Assembly (NCBI GenBank): GCA_013398295.1
Contig: VZSF01007823.1
Coordinates: 717,115-781,114 of the forward strand
Direction of reading: 5' to 3'
DNA length: 64,000 bases
Source: Chionis minor
Lineage: Eukaryota > Chordata > Aves > Charadriiformes > Chionididae
Part shown: piece after piece, positions 53,301 to 64,000 of the stretch
Layout of the letters: every line of letters begins with the position of its first letter
Numbering within the stretch: the stretch's first letter is position 1
The notes under the pieces: model-generated
Seen by the model: the letters and a program-made list of their open reading frames with translations, nothing else
Told to the model about the DNA's origin: nothing
Database searches by the model: none
Translations under genes and position numbers: made by a program

Positions 53301-56300
53301 TCCCGCAGCTACTCTCTTCATAGTAAAGAAACAAAGAATTGAACTTGACAGCCTCTTTTAATATTTCAGATTCCTACAGAACACATGGGACCTTCCCTGC
53401 AACAGCTTCCAAACCATGACTGAAGTGAGAGAAAGCAAAAAGTTTCAAAAAGTATTCATGCGAGATAAAAAAAAATACAAAAAGATGGCAGTTTGTCCAA
53501 GAAATGAAATTAAAATCTACCAAGGCTACCAAGGTACGGTCACATGCCTTAGTGCTCACCTGACCCCTCTTCTCTAGTTCCCACGCACTCCATCACTGGA
53601 CACAATCTTGGGAGATGTATCAAGAGAAGTAAAAGAACAAGCTTTCATGTCCACTTTTATTGTTTCCAGAATAAACTACTTTACTTTTAAGCTTTCATCA
53701 TTCTGTAAGCATTACTATACACAGCGTAATAACACTAGTCAAAATAAACACAAGAATGAAAAAGAGGGAAAGAAGGCTACGTTTTTTTTTTCCCCTTGTT
53801 TTTTGTTTTTAAACTCATCACTGTTCGTTCTTTAAACTAGTCCACAGTATTCTAAACTAAGCCCATCTACAGCTTTGAGCACACGTGAAGCGCTTTTAAC
53901 GCCTCTTTAAACAAAATAATTGGTGAATGCCTTCCTAAAAGACCTCTACACCACAAAGTAGAATCGAACTCACGGGATACCAATTACAGCATTTAACCCA
54001 GGTTTGACGACAGACCAAGCTAATGTGGCCTTCTGCTGTTTTGGTGGGGAGAGAAAGCACCACGATCCTTTCGGGTTCTCTCTGTGCACGTGGAAATAAC
54101 ACGGATTTCCTCAAGTGCTGCTTTTCTTCAGGACAGTCTGCTTCGCTGTCAGTTTACCTATTTTAGGTGTGGTTTTGGAAACACTAAGTTACTCACAAGT
54201 CTGAATCCCATTATCAAAAATGACTAAGGCATACAGCATGAACGCGCCTCACTGAAAAGCAGTGGAAACCGAATGATTTTCAGGACTTTGTTTTCCTAAT
54301 CACTAATGCTGGTTCGCCTCTGTTCCTCAGCACTGCTTGAAAACACAACGTAGTTTCTCCTACAGGTAAGAAAACCTGTGGCTGTAAGAGCCAGAGGATG
54401 TTTCACCACAGAATAAATTAACTTTCCAGCTACAGCTCAGAGTCACCTCTCAGCTGGCCTAAGAGGCTTTTGAGCACACAGTAGTCTCTACGTATGAGAT
54501 TTGGGAATACAAAGAAATAAAGAAGTGTTTTTTCCCCACGTGCATTTTCACCTCAAGGACTCCCAGGCCTCAAGGTTTTGGTGCAGCACACCTGCTGATT
54601 TTGCATCTGCTGCTTCTCTCTCTCGCAACTGGTACAGGCAAATCCCTTCCTTCCCCTCACATCCACGATCAAGCAACACACAAGCATGTACCAGAACACA
54701 CTCACCTGGCAAAGCAGTACATTACCAAATTCACCTTAGAGATGGGGGGCTTTTCTTACTATTTCAGCTCAGTAACTGCTGTTGGTCCCACAGCCCCTAC
54801 TCTAGCAGCACGTGGACTCAGGCTACAGCAAAATGGAGAAGCTACTGAAAGCTGCTGCGCTGTCTGAAGGAAAGCCACTGCTCCGTATCCTCCTCGTAAA
54901 GACTGTCCGAAGAGAAGACCAGCTAGCCAGTCACAGAAGACACCTCCAGGGCGGGTACAGAAGCCGTAGCGAGCATGGCTTTTCATTTCAGTTTCACCGA
55001 GTACGGCACAGAAGTATGTTTAGCTCCTCACACAATTCTTACCAGCAAAGAGACGACCTGAACAGGGGCCTCTGCAAAAGCGGCGTTCGCATCGTGGATG
55101 AGTGCAACTAACCCCAGGTACGAGGCTTATGGCAATCAGCAAAGGCAACTTTCAGCTCTGCGCTGTGTCTTAATACACTCACGTGATCGCCAGGAAATTT
55201 TAGCAGGCCCTCCCAAGCAGCCAACATATAACTTTTACCACATTTCTGTAAAATTCAGGACCTAATTCCTTTAAAAATCTTTAAAATACACTTTGCTGAT
55301 TTTCACTCTCCAAAAATCCTTAAGTTACAAAACTAACCCAAGGCTTTTGAGCATCAACTACCATAAATCCTCAGCATTCAGTTAATGGCAGGAAGCAGCT
55401 TACTTCCTACCCCAGAAAAGTTTTACAGAAAAAAGGCCAACCCAAAAAAGCCCTTCGCAGCATGCAAGAACAGTAGCACTGCAAAGTTGTTTCAAAACAA
55501 ACCTCCTAAAACCTGGATTTGAGGAGCCGAAATGAGCTCTGGCATCAATGCAGGAGTAACTTTTTTCCCTCATGCTGAAAACACATTCTGCTGCTAACTC
55601 AGTCCCCCTGAGCAGCACCAGTTCTGAACTACGATCCTGTACTTTAGCTGAAAGAAAAGCTAAAATAACAGGCTTAATTAGGTAGATAATATACTTGCCA
55701 AAATGTTAGGCAGTAATTAAAAAAAAAAAATCATTAAAACTTAATGAACTTTAACTTTAAAATGCATTGTTCCAAGGTTTCACAACCTATTACACTGCTT
55801 GAGGCATGCAGCTCTCAAATTCCTTTGGTTAATTATTTCAAAGTACTAGGACTCACTTGCAGACAAAGGGACACGCACAAAAAAGTCGTACCTGAACAGA
55901 TTTTTTCACTTTTTTGCTCAAGCCACATGAACAAAATGTGCATCAAACTAACAGTCTGGAAAAGAAGCAATGCAAACTCTTTGCTAGTACACGGTATCAT
56001 GTAAGGCACCAAATATAAGTCAATGTACCCTTTCCTTTAATGCCATTTGTACACATTTTACATTTAAGTCTGCTAACCCCCCATCTACAAGTCACTAACG
56101 TGACCACAAATATACTATAATCCCATCAAAGTACATAGAATATCTCATTATTTTAAAATACATTAACTCTTCTTATCCAAAAAAGGACCTCTGCATATTA
56201 CAATTCAATTCCTAAAATAAAAAAACTCAACCTTTATCTTGCATTCAGATAAGTATATGGTTAACCAAAGTCCCCAGAAAAATTTTATCTAACATATCTG

Positions 56301-59300
56301 CTCAACAGCAAGTGTTGCAGTGGGGTATAAATATGGAACAGCACAAGGCAAATATAAAGAAATAAGTTGTATCAGTGTGGAAGCAAGTGAGAGACAATTC
56401 ATTATGTGCTCAAATGAGGAACATCTGAGAACAAATGTCATTTGACATTTCCCCTCCTCCATGACGAGACAACAACTCAGCAAATAACTGACAAATTAAG
56501 TCTACTGGCTCAAACTTAACCTGCTCTTGTGGTTAAAAAGCAGTGTGTTGAAAAGCAAACGCGAAGCAACGTTTGCTGCTGTTCTGACTGAACCTTACTT
56601 TTGGTTAAGGACATAAAAACACAGCGGGGTTGCTAACGCTACATACTCCAGTACGGACCAACTGGCTCCACAGTATGAAAAACAGCTTCCTTCTCAAATC
56701 CACAGAAACTTTTCAGGCAGAATTTTGCCAAGAGAAGGCAAAAATAACAGAAAGAACAGAGGCTCTACAACATGAGCTATGCAGCCTGTTTGGTACCTTC
56801 TTTCAGAGGGCACTTGCTTTTCTCATGTTTCAATACCTATTTTCTTTTCCAGGTATTCCTGGCACTATCCTTCACGCGGAATGAAGTGTCATAGATGTTT
56901 CACATATTTTTCTGATATACAAGTGAGTCTCTTAGAAGATGAAAAATAATGTCAAGGAGGCCTTCACGCCCAGCAGAGCACGGCAGACAAGGCTATTCTG
57001 GTTCATACTATTCAAATAAGGTTTGTGATATTAACAGAGCAGATGTAAAAAGCCTAATTGATGTCAAAAAGAGCTAAAAATCCACAAAACTGGGCGACCA
57101 CAATGGCCTGCTCCAAAACCGTGGCAACAGGAATAGAAAGTCCCTAAAACAAAAACCCCATAAACATAAATAATCCAACCTTGAAATGAGCCATTATTCC
57201 AATTGGAACCCCAACAGAATACATAGTGGCAGCTGACAGGATGAAGGTATAGCCTTTAGTCACCTTAGATATTTTTAATACTAAAAATCACACGTCTAGG
57301 AGGAGATTTTATATGCAAACGTAAGACCACCTTAGTATAAAGAGCCAGACAGAAATTAGGACACGTGCAAACAAGTTTTTGTTCCATAACTACAAGTGAC
57401 CACTCAGCTATTTTAATGTGATTTTTTCCCTTGTTACCTTTTTGTATGAAAGACCCCATGTGTTTCCCAAGAGGCGTGCTGGCTGTGTTAGATGCCTAGC
57501 ACCCGGTTCTGCAGAACTGAAATAAAGAGAAATATCTCTACTCGGTGTGTTGATTTGCTCTTGCACACCGGATGAAGAACCCTTATTTTTAGGGACACCA
57601 TATTCACACTGTACAAAATTCTGTGGAAGTCTATGTTTCTGGGTAAGAGACGTGAAAGCAATCATATCCCCTTTCACAATCATCATCAATTCCTTTTTTT
57701 CATCCCATCAGAACATCACTTACTTCTTAGTCAAATATTTGTTTCTTCCCTTCCACCAACGAAACTGTGTTCATTATCCAGCGTAAGCAATTAGCTTCTT
57801 TCTTTTTTTTAAAATGAAGTTCGCATTAACTAGTATAATAAAGGTCAACTCAAAAAACAGTGTAACATGTAAACATGTAAATCCTATGGACAACCTGCTG
57901 CATAAGCTAAAAAATGTCTTATCTTTTGCAGCAATCAAGGAAAAGAGTAGTGAAATGGGAAGAACTGATGCTAGTCATGACTACAAATCTTCCTAACCAT
58001 CACCATCAACTTATAGAGATCATGGGTCAATTAAAATCCCACACCAGCAGATTTCATTCTAGTTGTATCACTTTTGATTTTATTTCTGAATGGCCAAGGT
58101 TCGATTCCCAGTATTTCATTCACCATAGCAGTTTCTGATACTAGAATGCAGAACAAGGAAGCAAACGCGGTCACAAAAAAACCCCTTTTTCTGCAAGAAA
58201 TGCCTCCGGAAGAATCACCACTGGACAGCTTCAGACTTTCCCCTCCCCAGTCTAAGAAACATCACCCCATTTTCAAATGCACAGAAAGACACCCAGGGTT
58301 TGGACTCTCCTCGTCCTAACTCGGAGGATTAGAAATGTCAAGTGTTAATACAGCCGAAGGCTAGAGGACAAGTGAAAAAAAGACTATACAAATCTTGTTT
58401 CTTCAAGAAGCCAGGCTTCAAAAGCAAAGACAGCAAATACGTTTTGCTTACTTAAAACAAGTTATGTGAGCACTAGATTACAACACGCAGAGAATACACA
58501 GCTTGCAGCGCACATATCTGCAAGTTTCACCACTAAGAACGGCCCAGAAACACAGCTAACCACATGCCACAGCTTTCTGGCGATAAAACATTCCCAAGGC
58601 TGCAGTCACATGTCCAGAAATAAGAAAGGGGAAGTGTTTGGAAACCTTTTTATAAAGCAGAAAACGTCTGGTTAAACAATAGTAAGGCACACAAATGAGT
58701 CTGTAGGAACCAAGAGGTGAGCTCATAACGGACTAGAAATACTACTTTGCGAAGGCAACACACATTTGGATGTCTGTGTCTCAGATGATCTAGTGGAAAA
58801 GAGTGGCTGCGGGGAGGGGAAGGAGCTCCCACCGGCCCCCTGAAGCAGCATGGCTGCTTGGTAGAGCTCTGCCCACAGCACCAGGAGGCAGTTCCGGTGT
58901 TAGCTGAGAATGGCATTGACTCTCAAAGCTGTCCGGCAGGACTCACTTTAACTAGAGCAAACAAAATACAGCACTGTTTTCCTCCAGCTCGTCTGCATCT
59001 CTGTGAAATACCACATCTACCTAGTTCACTGAAGTGTTTTACTTTGCGCACACCAAGGCTTCTCACCTGAAAGGGAAGGGATCTTTTGTATTTGATACCA
59101 TTTTGCATTTCCCTGGGACACGAGAACCTTTGCAAAACAGACATTCATGGATCTCTGCTCCTTTCCAACTCTGCTAACTGCTCTCAGCTGCCCACCAGTA
59201 GCCGGCAGAAGCAACACTGCAGCCCAAAGCCATCACCAGCTGAACCCAGTGCCCTGTGTAGCCACCAGCTCCTGTCTCTCTGTGACCCGACTTCTCCCCA

Positions 59301-62300
59301 TAANATACATAGTGGCAGCTGACAGGATGAAGGTATAGCCTTTAGTCACCTTAGATATTTTTAATACTAAAAATCACACGTCTAGGAGGAGATTTTATAT
59401 GCAAACGTAAGACCACCTTAGTATAAAGAGCCAGACAGAAATTAGGACACGTGCAAACAAGTTTTTGTTCCATAACTACAAGTGACCACTCAGCTATTTT
59501 AATGTGATTTTTTCCCTTGTTACCTTTTTGTATGAAAGACCCCATGTGTTTCCCAAGAGGCGTGCTGGCTGTGTTAGATGCCTAGCACCCGGTTCTGCAG
59601 AACTGAAATAAAGAGAAATATCTCTACTCGGTGTGTTGATTTGCTCTTGCACACCGGATGAAGAACCCTTATTTTTAGGGACACCATATTCACACTGTAC
59701 AAAATTCTGTGGAAGTCTATGTTTCTGGGTAAGAGACGTGAAAGCAATCATATCCCCTTTCACAATCATCATCAATTCCTTTTTTTCATCCCATCAGAAC
59801 ATCACTTACTTCTTAGTCAAATATTTGTTTCTTCCCTTCCACCAACGAAACTGTGTTCATTATCCAGCGTAAGCAATTAGCTTCTTTCTTTTTTTTAAAA
59901 TGAAGTTCGCATTAACTAGTATAATAAAGGTCAACTCAAAAAACAGTGTAACATGTAAACATGTAAATCCTATGGACAACCTGCTGCATAAGCTAAAAAA
60001 TGTCTTATCTTTTGCAGCAATCAAGGAAAAGAGTAGTGAAATGGGAAGAACTGATGCTAGTCATGACTACAAATCTTCCTAACCATCACCATCAACTTAT
60101 AGAGATCATGGGTCAATTAAAATCCCACACCAGCAGATTTCATTCTAGTTGTATCACTTTTGATTTTATTTCTGAATGGCCAAGGTTCGATTCCCAGTAT
60201 TTCATTCACCATAGCAGTTTCTGATACTAGAATGCAGAACAAGGAAGCAAACGCGGTCACAAAAAAACCCCTTTTTCTGCAAGAAATGCCTCCGGAAGAA
60301 TCACCACTGGACAGCTTCAGACTTTCCCCTCCCCAGTCTAAGAAACATCACCCCATTTTCAAATGCACAGAAAGACACCCAGGGTTTGGACTCTCCTCGT
60401 CCTAACTCGGAGGATTAGAAATGTCAAGTGTTAATACAGCCGAAGGCTAGAGGACAAGTGAAAAAAAGACTATACAAATCTTGTTTCTTCAAGAAGCCAG
60501 GCTTCAAAAGCAAAGACAGCAAATACGTTTTGCTTACTTAAAACAAGTTATGTGAGCACTAGATTACAACACGCAGAGAATACACAGCTTGCAGCGCACA
60601 TATCTGCAAGTTTCACCACTAAGAACGGCCCAGAAACACAGCTAACCACATGCCACAGCTTTCTGGCGATAAAACATTCCCAAGGCTGCAGTCACATGTC
60701 CAGAAATAAGAAAGGGGAAGTGTTTGGAAACCTTTTTATAAAGCAGAAAACGTCTGGTTAAACAATAGTAAGGCACACAAATGAGTCTGTAGGAACCAAG
60801 AGGTGAGCTCATAACGGACTAGAAATACTACTTTGCGAAGGCAACACACATTTGGATGTCTGTGTCTCAGATGATCTAGTGGAAAAGAGTGGCTGCGGGG
60901 AGGGGAAGGAGCTCCCACCGGCCCCCTGAAGCAGCATGGCTGCTTGGTAGAGCTCTGCCCACAGCACCAGGAGGCAGTTCCGGTGTTAGCTGAGAATGGC
61001 ATTGACTCTCAAAGCTGTCCGGCAGGACTCACTTTAACTAGAGCAAACAAAATACAGCACTGTTTTCCTCCAGCTCGTCTGCATCTCTGTGAAATACCAC
61101 ATCTACCTAGTTCACTGAAGTGTTTTACTTTGCGCACACCAAGGCTTCTCACCTGAAAGGGAAGGGATCTTTTGTATTTGATACCATTTTGCATTTCCCT
61201 GGGACACGAGAACCTTTGCAAAACAGACATTCATGGATCTCTGCTCCTTTCCAACTCTGCTAACTGCTCTCAGCTGCCCACCAGTAGCCGGCAGAAGCAA
61301 CACTGCAGCCCAAAGCCATCACCAGCTGAACCCAGTGCCCTGTGTAGCCACCAGCTCCTGTCTCTCTGTGACCCGACTTCTCCCCATAACATTAAAGGGA
61401 TCCTCTCAAACTTGAAGTCGTATCCCAAAACCATACACCCCAAGCCAGGTGCTTCCCCACGCTGGATGTTACTAACCTTAGTCCCCTGAAGTGCAGGGCT
61501 GCCATCTCTCCTTCCGTAGCAGGTCAGCAGCACAGACCAGATGCCACCCCTGGCTTTCAGTCTGGCCTCTGCTAAACAAGCAATTTCTGGCCTTTTTGTC
61601 ACCTCTCCACTGCTTTCAAACTCCCTCTTTGTAACAGCTTTCCTCACTTTGCTCTTTCTAAAGCCGCCCTCGGCTAGCATCTCCAAAACCTTTCCAAAGT
61701 AGCCTGTTTTTCTGGTTGAGCTGCAGCTGTTCCCAATTTGCTGCCCGTTGAACACCTGTGCAGGTAATCAAGACTGAACACTTTGCAGATGGGGGCAACA
61801 GTGCCACCACAATTAGCTAATATGAAAGCAGCACTAGTGCAAAACTACACAGCATGGGCAAGAAGGAAGGACAGCAGCCTCAAGCTCTAGTCAGTGCAGT
61901 GTACAGAAGGTCCAACTGCACACAAGCAGCAGAGTTTTCCAGATATAAAATTGTTCAAATGAGTGCAGAAACCATTTATTTTAAAAAGGAAAAGAAAATT
62001 AGACTCCCAAGCAGGTCTCAAAGAGCAGCTCTGAGGAGGACAAAGAGAAGGCATCTTGTAGCCACGTGAAGTTGTAGCAACACATTCACTGGAGACCTAA
62101 GATCCACAATATGGGATGTAAAAATCTTCAAGAGACCAACCATCCTTCCAACCTGGAAGTATGAGGCAAGTTTCCTAGTTAAAGGGGAAACAAAGTCTCG
62201 GAAACCCAAAAGCCTATGAGGGGGAAGGGAGGGAGGAGGGGAAACGGCTGGATCCCACACAAAGGACTCCAACCAGAAACTGCAGTAAACTGTGTGTTGC

Positions 62301-64000
62301 AGTATTCTCAGCCGAGGACAAGAGCAACAGGCAGGGAGGGAAGGAAAGCTTGTTCCCTGGCTGGGAAGCTACAGTCACCCATGGGAGGTTTGCGCTGGGC
62401 TCACCAAAACATAAACATCACAGAGCACCAATGCGTCCATCACCCTCTCCTCCATTCTGCACTTTGCAAAAATCCCCTCACATGACGTGCAAGTCATTTT
62501 GTAATTAAATGTCAGGATGCAATATAAAGTGGTGAAGACTAAATATATAATCAAGCTTTATTACGACCTCAAGAGGCATAAAAAGTAAATGTCAAAAATC
62601 CCACCCTTTACTAGGTACCAGTATCATTTTAAACACTATTGAAAAAGAGTTATTTTCAGGTAGAAATTCTCAGCATTAAGACAACAACTACAAGTTCGTA
62701 CAAAAAAATGCTTTGCGAATCTGGAGTTTAGATTTAAAATTAAAAAAAAAACCTAGACATAAGAACTTAAAAAGCAGCTGTGAAAGGTCACACAGAGAAA
62801 AAGCAAAACTGCCTAAAATTGAGACTTTGCGTCTTTATCTCTGGAATTTTGTGTAAAAGGGTAAGTGAGTAAATGTGGAGTTTTCCAGAAGCGCAGAGAA
62901 CTCGAGGAGGACAATGCAAACTAGAAAGAAGTTCGTTTAACAGACAGCAATTCCTCCACTGGCTGATTACATTACCTGTGTGGTCTAAGGCAAAAGGTTC
63001 GAGTGAATACAGGCATTGTATACGATAAGAACAGAGCAGCCTTTCTTTGCCAGGCTCTATAAGCTTTCTTTAAACAGTATTGCACAATTTAAGTCTTGCC
63101 GTAACCAAGGCGATGCAGACACAGATCCACCTTAACAATTTTAAAAATACTCCAAGTAGGAGAGCAATACTGGACACTAAGGACGGGAAGGAAAGCAAAC
63201 AGCAGCAGCTATGAAATCTGGAAAACCTCTTTTGGGCTCAGAGCCGACTCTGCAGCCTGTGTCCCAACAAACAACGCCCTGCCATTACCCAGCATCAGCG
63301 GCACAAATCTGGGGGCTTGCTGGTGGAGGGCCAGCAAGTGAGCAACGAGATGTCCCAGAGCTGGCAGGTCTGAAGCTGTTAACCGTGCCGGCAAATAAGG
63401 AGATGTGAAACACCTACCCTCAGGTAAGCCAGGCTAACTGTACAGAATTTTAATCACATATAGGCAAGTAGTGATTAAAGGTCACCTTCATACACTACTG
63501 ATGAGTGAAGCAAGAACCTCAACAGCTCTGAGTGCTAGTACTGGGACTAGCCTCCCCAGCACCAGTCAGTTCTCACAGAAAGCAAAATAAGCTCTTTACT
63601 GGGGGCCAGACAGCACCTCCCATTTAGTCCGGGCTGTTTAAATGACAGACGTGCACAGCCATCAATATCTAAAGTATCCTGTGAGAATCCCCACATACGC
63701 ACCCAGGAAGCCACAAAGAAAAGCACCTGAGGCCTTACATTATTAAAAGAGGGGAATAAAAGTTTTATATTAAACAATTATTTTCTCTTAAATCTCTAGT
63801 GTGTAGCAAACATTAACATAGTTCAACTGGACGTTAAGAAAACTGGTGTTAAACAGCTGAAGTTTTTGTTTCTTACCTCCTCTGGCACAATGATTAAAGG
63901 GTATTTGTCCTCTGATAAGAAGTTAAAAATAACCCACACTTTAAATGCATCTTCATCACTAATCAGCAAAGGGCTTTTAGAGAGGTTCTTTTTAGCACAG
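38259..64000 (-). CDS. SWAP70: SWAP70, switch-associated protein 70 (5' partial; 10 exons in window)
   Basis: SWAP70 is a signalling protein of lymphocytes, mast cells and other migratory cells. It binds PtdIns(3,4,5)P3 through a PH domain, acts as an unusual Rac-directed exchange factor and binds F-actin; this is family knowledge. Ten coding segments on the minus strand join as 64000-63877, 53117-52890, 49431-49285, 49017-48909, 47598-47417, 43583-43476, 41933-41767, 40997-40799, 39226-39130 and 38368-38259, the last including the TAA stop. Phases match at every junction and no frameshift or internal stop is seen. About 489 residues are encoded, matching human residues from about 98 to the C terminus, perhaps one residue longer at the tail. 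Order: end of the EF-hand-like N-terminal region, PH domain, coiled coil, actin-binding tail ending KKGTSE. The paralogue DEF6 is the only serious alternative; the PH domain and the tail read as SWAP70. Start codon and exons 1-2 lie beyond the right edge. Confidence 0.97.
38369..39129 (-). other. SWAP70 intron 11
   Basis: 761 bases bounded by GTAAGT and CTTCCAG. It contains a short AAAC/AAT simple repeat at 38917-38940. No other gene, RNA or mobile element is recognised. Confidence 0.9.
38917..38940. repeat. AAAC / AAT simple repeat
   Basis: Short runs of AAAC then AAT units in SWAP70 intron 11. Confidence 0.85.
39130..39226 (-). CDS. SWAP70: SWAP70 exon 11
   Basis: 97 bases, 32 codons plus one base (about residues 519-550). 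It reads [19 protein letters not shown] then [13 protein letters not shown] and a split glycine codon. Acceptor CTTATTTCAG, donor GTAAGT (perfect). It ends the coiled coil and begins the C-terminal region reported to bind F-actin in mammalian SWAP70 (family knowledge). Confidence 0.97.
39227..40798 (-). other. SWAP70 intron 10
   Basis: 1,572 bases bounded by GTGAGC and TATTTCAG. It holds an A run near 39407-39419. I see no coding exon or interspersed repeat in it. Confidence 0.9.
40799..40997 (-). CDS. SWAP70: SWAP70 exon 10 (coiled coil)
   Basis: 199 bases, one base plus 66 codons (about residues 453-518). It reads [20 protein letters not shown], then [20 protein letters not shown], ending [11 protein letters not shown]. 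The acceptor is CCCCATTGCAG and the donor is GTGAGC. It is the glutamine- and glutamate-rich distal part of the coiled coil. Confidence 0.97.
40998..41766 (-). other. SWAP70 intron 9
   Basis: 769 bases bounded by GTATGG and CATTGCAG. Its only marked feature is the T-run/A-run tract at 41093-41119. Confidence 0.9.
41093..41119. repeat. T16-A11 tract
   Basis: Sixteen T followed directly by eleven A, in SWAP70 intron 9. The tract is self-complementary and likely to be length-variable and error-prone in sequencing. Confidence 0.9.
41767..41933 (-). CDS. SWAP70: SWAP70 exon 9 (coiled coil; donor-like start)
   Basis: 167 bases, 55 codons plus two bases (about residues 397-451). It starts [19 protein letters not shown] and continues [20 protein letters not shown], ending in VRKLQA plus a split arginine codon. 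The acceptor reads GCTGCTAG and the donor is GTATGG. The first exon bases are GTAAGA, so the exon start itself looks like a 5' splice site; this is discussed as a finding. Confidence 0.96.
41934..43475 (-). other. SWAP70 intron 8
   Basis: 1,542 bases bounded by GTGAGT and GCTGCTAG. AT-rich towards its 5' end (43000-43320). No gene or repeat recognised. Confidence 0.9.
43476..43583 (-). CDS. SWAP70: SWAP70 exon 8 (coiled coil)
   Basis: 108 bases, 36 codons, phase 0 (about residues 361-396). It reads [20 protein letters not shown] then [16 protein letters not shown]. The acceptor is CTTCTCTTGCAG and the donor is GTGAGT, a near-perfect consensus. The segment is all coiled coil with alternating acidic and basic residues. 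Confidence 0.96.
43584..47416 (-). other. SWAP70 intron 7
   Basis: 3,833 bases bounded by GTGGGA and CTCTTGCAG. It has a T run at about 43733-43745. The open frame at 45041-45505 on the plus strand (154 codons) has no recognised relative and runs antisense to the gene, so I treat it as chance. Nothing else is recognised. Confidence 0.88.
47417..47598 (-). CDS. SWAP70: SWAP70 exon 7 (end of PH domain, start of coiled coil)
   Basis: 182 bases, two bases plus 60 codons (about residues 300-360). It reads [20 protein letters not shown], then [20 protein letters not shown] and [21 protein letters not shown]. The first part closes the PH-domain helix, and the SPPPHKEA hinge leads into a charged heptad-rich coiled coil. 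Acceptor TCCTTTCCAG, donor GTGGGA (a less usual donor). The human protein has [19 protein letters not shown] here, so the residues just before the hinge differ. Confidence 0.97.
47599..48908 (-). other. SWAP70 intron 6
   Basis: 1,310 bases bounded by GTGAGG and CCTTTCCAG, with an A run near 48189-48203. Nothing else recognised. Confidence 0.9.
48909..49017 (-). CDS. SWAP70: SWAP70 exon 6 (second half of PH domain)
   Basis: 109 bases, 36 codons plus one base. It reads [19 protein letters not shown] and [17 protein letters not shown] (about residues 264-299), the later strands and the start of the C-terminal helix of the PH domain. The near-invariant PH tryptophan is in QEWIQ. The exon starts after CTAG and ends CAAG before the donor GTGAGG. 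The split alanine codon is completed by exon 7. The segment is shorter than 60 codons but its identity is clear. Confidence 0.96.
49285..49431 (-). CDS. SWAP70: SWAP70 exon 5 (first half of PH domain)
   Basis: 147 bases, 49 codons, phase 0. It starts [18 protein letters not shown] and ends NCCVE (about residues 215-263), forming the first strands of the PH domain. The basic cluster KKGHKRK lies in the loop that contacts inositol phosphates in PH domains. The acceptor is TTTTACAG. The donor is GTA followed by a long A run, a poorer match to the donor consensus than its neighbours, next to a short intron of 267 bases. Confidence 0.97.
49671..49690. repeat. (ATT)n microsatellite
   Basis: Between six and seven uninterrupted ATT units in SWAP70 intron 4, likely polymorphic. 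Confidence 0.95.
51731..51744. repeat. G run
   Basis: GGGG, T, then nine G, in SWAP70 intron 4. Confidence 0.9.
52890..53117 (-). CDS. SWAP70: SWAP70 exon 4
   Basis: 228 bases, 76 codons, phase 0 at both ends (about residues 139-214). It begins [15 protein letters not shown] and contains [19 protein letters not shown] and [19 protein letters not shown], ending DVLKQ. The acceptor is a T-rich tract ending ACAG and the donor is GTAAGA. The segment links the N-terminal region to the PH domain and is almost unchanged among vertebrate SWAP70 proteins as I know them. Confidence 0.97.
57219..59303. repeat. Duplicated block, copy 1 (2,085 bases)
   Basis: From ATACATAGTGGCAGCTGACA to the CCCCATAA before the N, this block recurs at an offset of exactly 2,086 bases. 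Every line I compared, and all open frames inside, are identical in the two copies. It lies wholly in SWAP70 intron 3 and contains no exon. Confidence 0.97.
59304..59304. other. Single N at the junction of the two copies
   Basis: The only ambiguous base in the window separates the two identical copies. It marks an assembly join or gap of undetermined size. Confidence 0.95.
59305..61389. repeat. Duplicated block, copy 2 (2,085 bases)
   Basis: This is the direct repeat of 57219-59303. Unique sequence resumes after CCCCATAA at 61390. Lack of any visible divergence argues for an assembly duplication or a very recent event. Confidence 0.97.
63877..64000 (-). CDS. SWAP70: SWAP70 exon 3 (partial, cut by window edge)
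   Basis: The frame reads [12 protein letters not shown], then [15 protein letters not shown] and [14 protein letters not shown], the conserved stretch just before the PH-domain part of SWAP70 (about human residues 98-138). The exon ends GAG and is followed on the minus strand by the donor GTAAGA, leaving phase 0. No acceptor is present before base 64000, so the exon continues out of the window. Its acidic SDED segment lies at the end of the N-terminal EF-hand-like region. Confidence 0.95.

Larger units (their letters stand above)
53118..63876 (-). other. SWAP70 intron 3, with duplicated block
   Basis: 10,759 bases as assembled, bounded by GTAAGA and the T-rich acceptor of exon 4. About 2.1 kb of this is a second copy of one block (57219-59303 and 59305-61389), so the true intron may be about 8.7 kb. 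Apart from that block I see no coding exon, RNA gene or recognisable transposon. The open frame at 61270-61755 (minus, 161 codons) has no known relative and no exon-like borders. Confidence 0.88.

Noticed and set aside
61270..61755. 161-codon open frame on the minus strand in SWAP70 intron 3
   Set aside because: It lies in a region that joins the exons 3 and 4 intron without exon-like borders, is partly inside the duplicated block, and has no known relative.
38259..64000. DEF6 (the SWAP70 paralogue) as the identity of the gene
   Set aside because: The PH domain, the coiled-coil wording and the C-terminal tail [20 protein letters not shown] match SWAP70; DEF6 has a different C terminus.
1..64000. 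CRISPR arrays, bacterial operons, endogenous viral genes
   Set aside because: Nothing of the kind is seen. The split gene with GT-AG introns and the overall composition show vertebrate nuclear DNA, and no frame reads as a retroviral gag, pol or env product.

Overview
The window is vertebrate nuclear DNA, most likely from a bird or another sauropsid. Its one recognisable gene is SWAP70 (switch-associated protein 70), on the minus strand. The evidence for the organism is a split gene with conserved GT-AG introns, close similarity of the exons to known vertebrate SWAP70, fairly compact introns, and no SINE, LINE or LTR element that I can recognise. The bird assignment is inference.

Right half (about 36.3-64.0 kb). 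Ten exons of SWAP70 can be placed to the base, running from the right edge leftwards. There is a partial exon 3 (cut by the window edge at 64000) and then exons 4 to 12 (numbering assumes the 12-exon human gene). All intron ends are GT...AG and codon phases join without a break. They give about 489 codons, corresponding to about residue 98 to the stop of the 585-residue human protein. The order is the end of the N-terminal EF-hand-like region, a phosphoinositide-binding PH domain (exons 5-7), a long coiled coil (exons 7-11) and the C-terminal F-actin-binding tail (exons 11-12). A 3' UTR of about 2 kb ends at an AATAAA signal near 36305. Exons 1-2, the promoter and the start codon lie outside the window.

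Inside intron 3 a 2,085-base block (57219-59303) appears again at 59305-61389, with a single N at 59304 between the copies. This looks like an unmerged assembly overlap rather than a real duplication.

Left part (1 to about 36.3 kb). I find no recognisable protein-coding gene. Many short open frames exist, but none resembles a known protein. The segment is not featureless. There are two CpG-rich islands (about 30.54-31.20 kb and 34.20-34.62 kb), a few exon-like intervals on the plus strand with good splice signals, and AT-rich, homeodomain-site-rich blocks that could be conserved enhancers. In sampled lines the base composition of the plus strand is T>A and G>C on the left and reverses to A>T and C>G in the SWAP70 half. 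This suggests that the left part is transcribed from the plus strand, converging on SWAP70. In human the gene next to the 3' end of SWAP70 is the convergent SBF2, but I could not find its last exons here.
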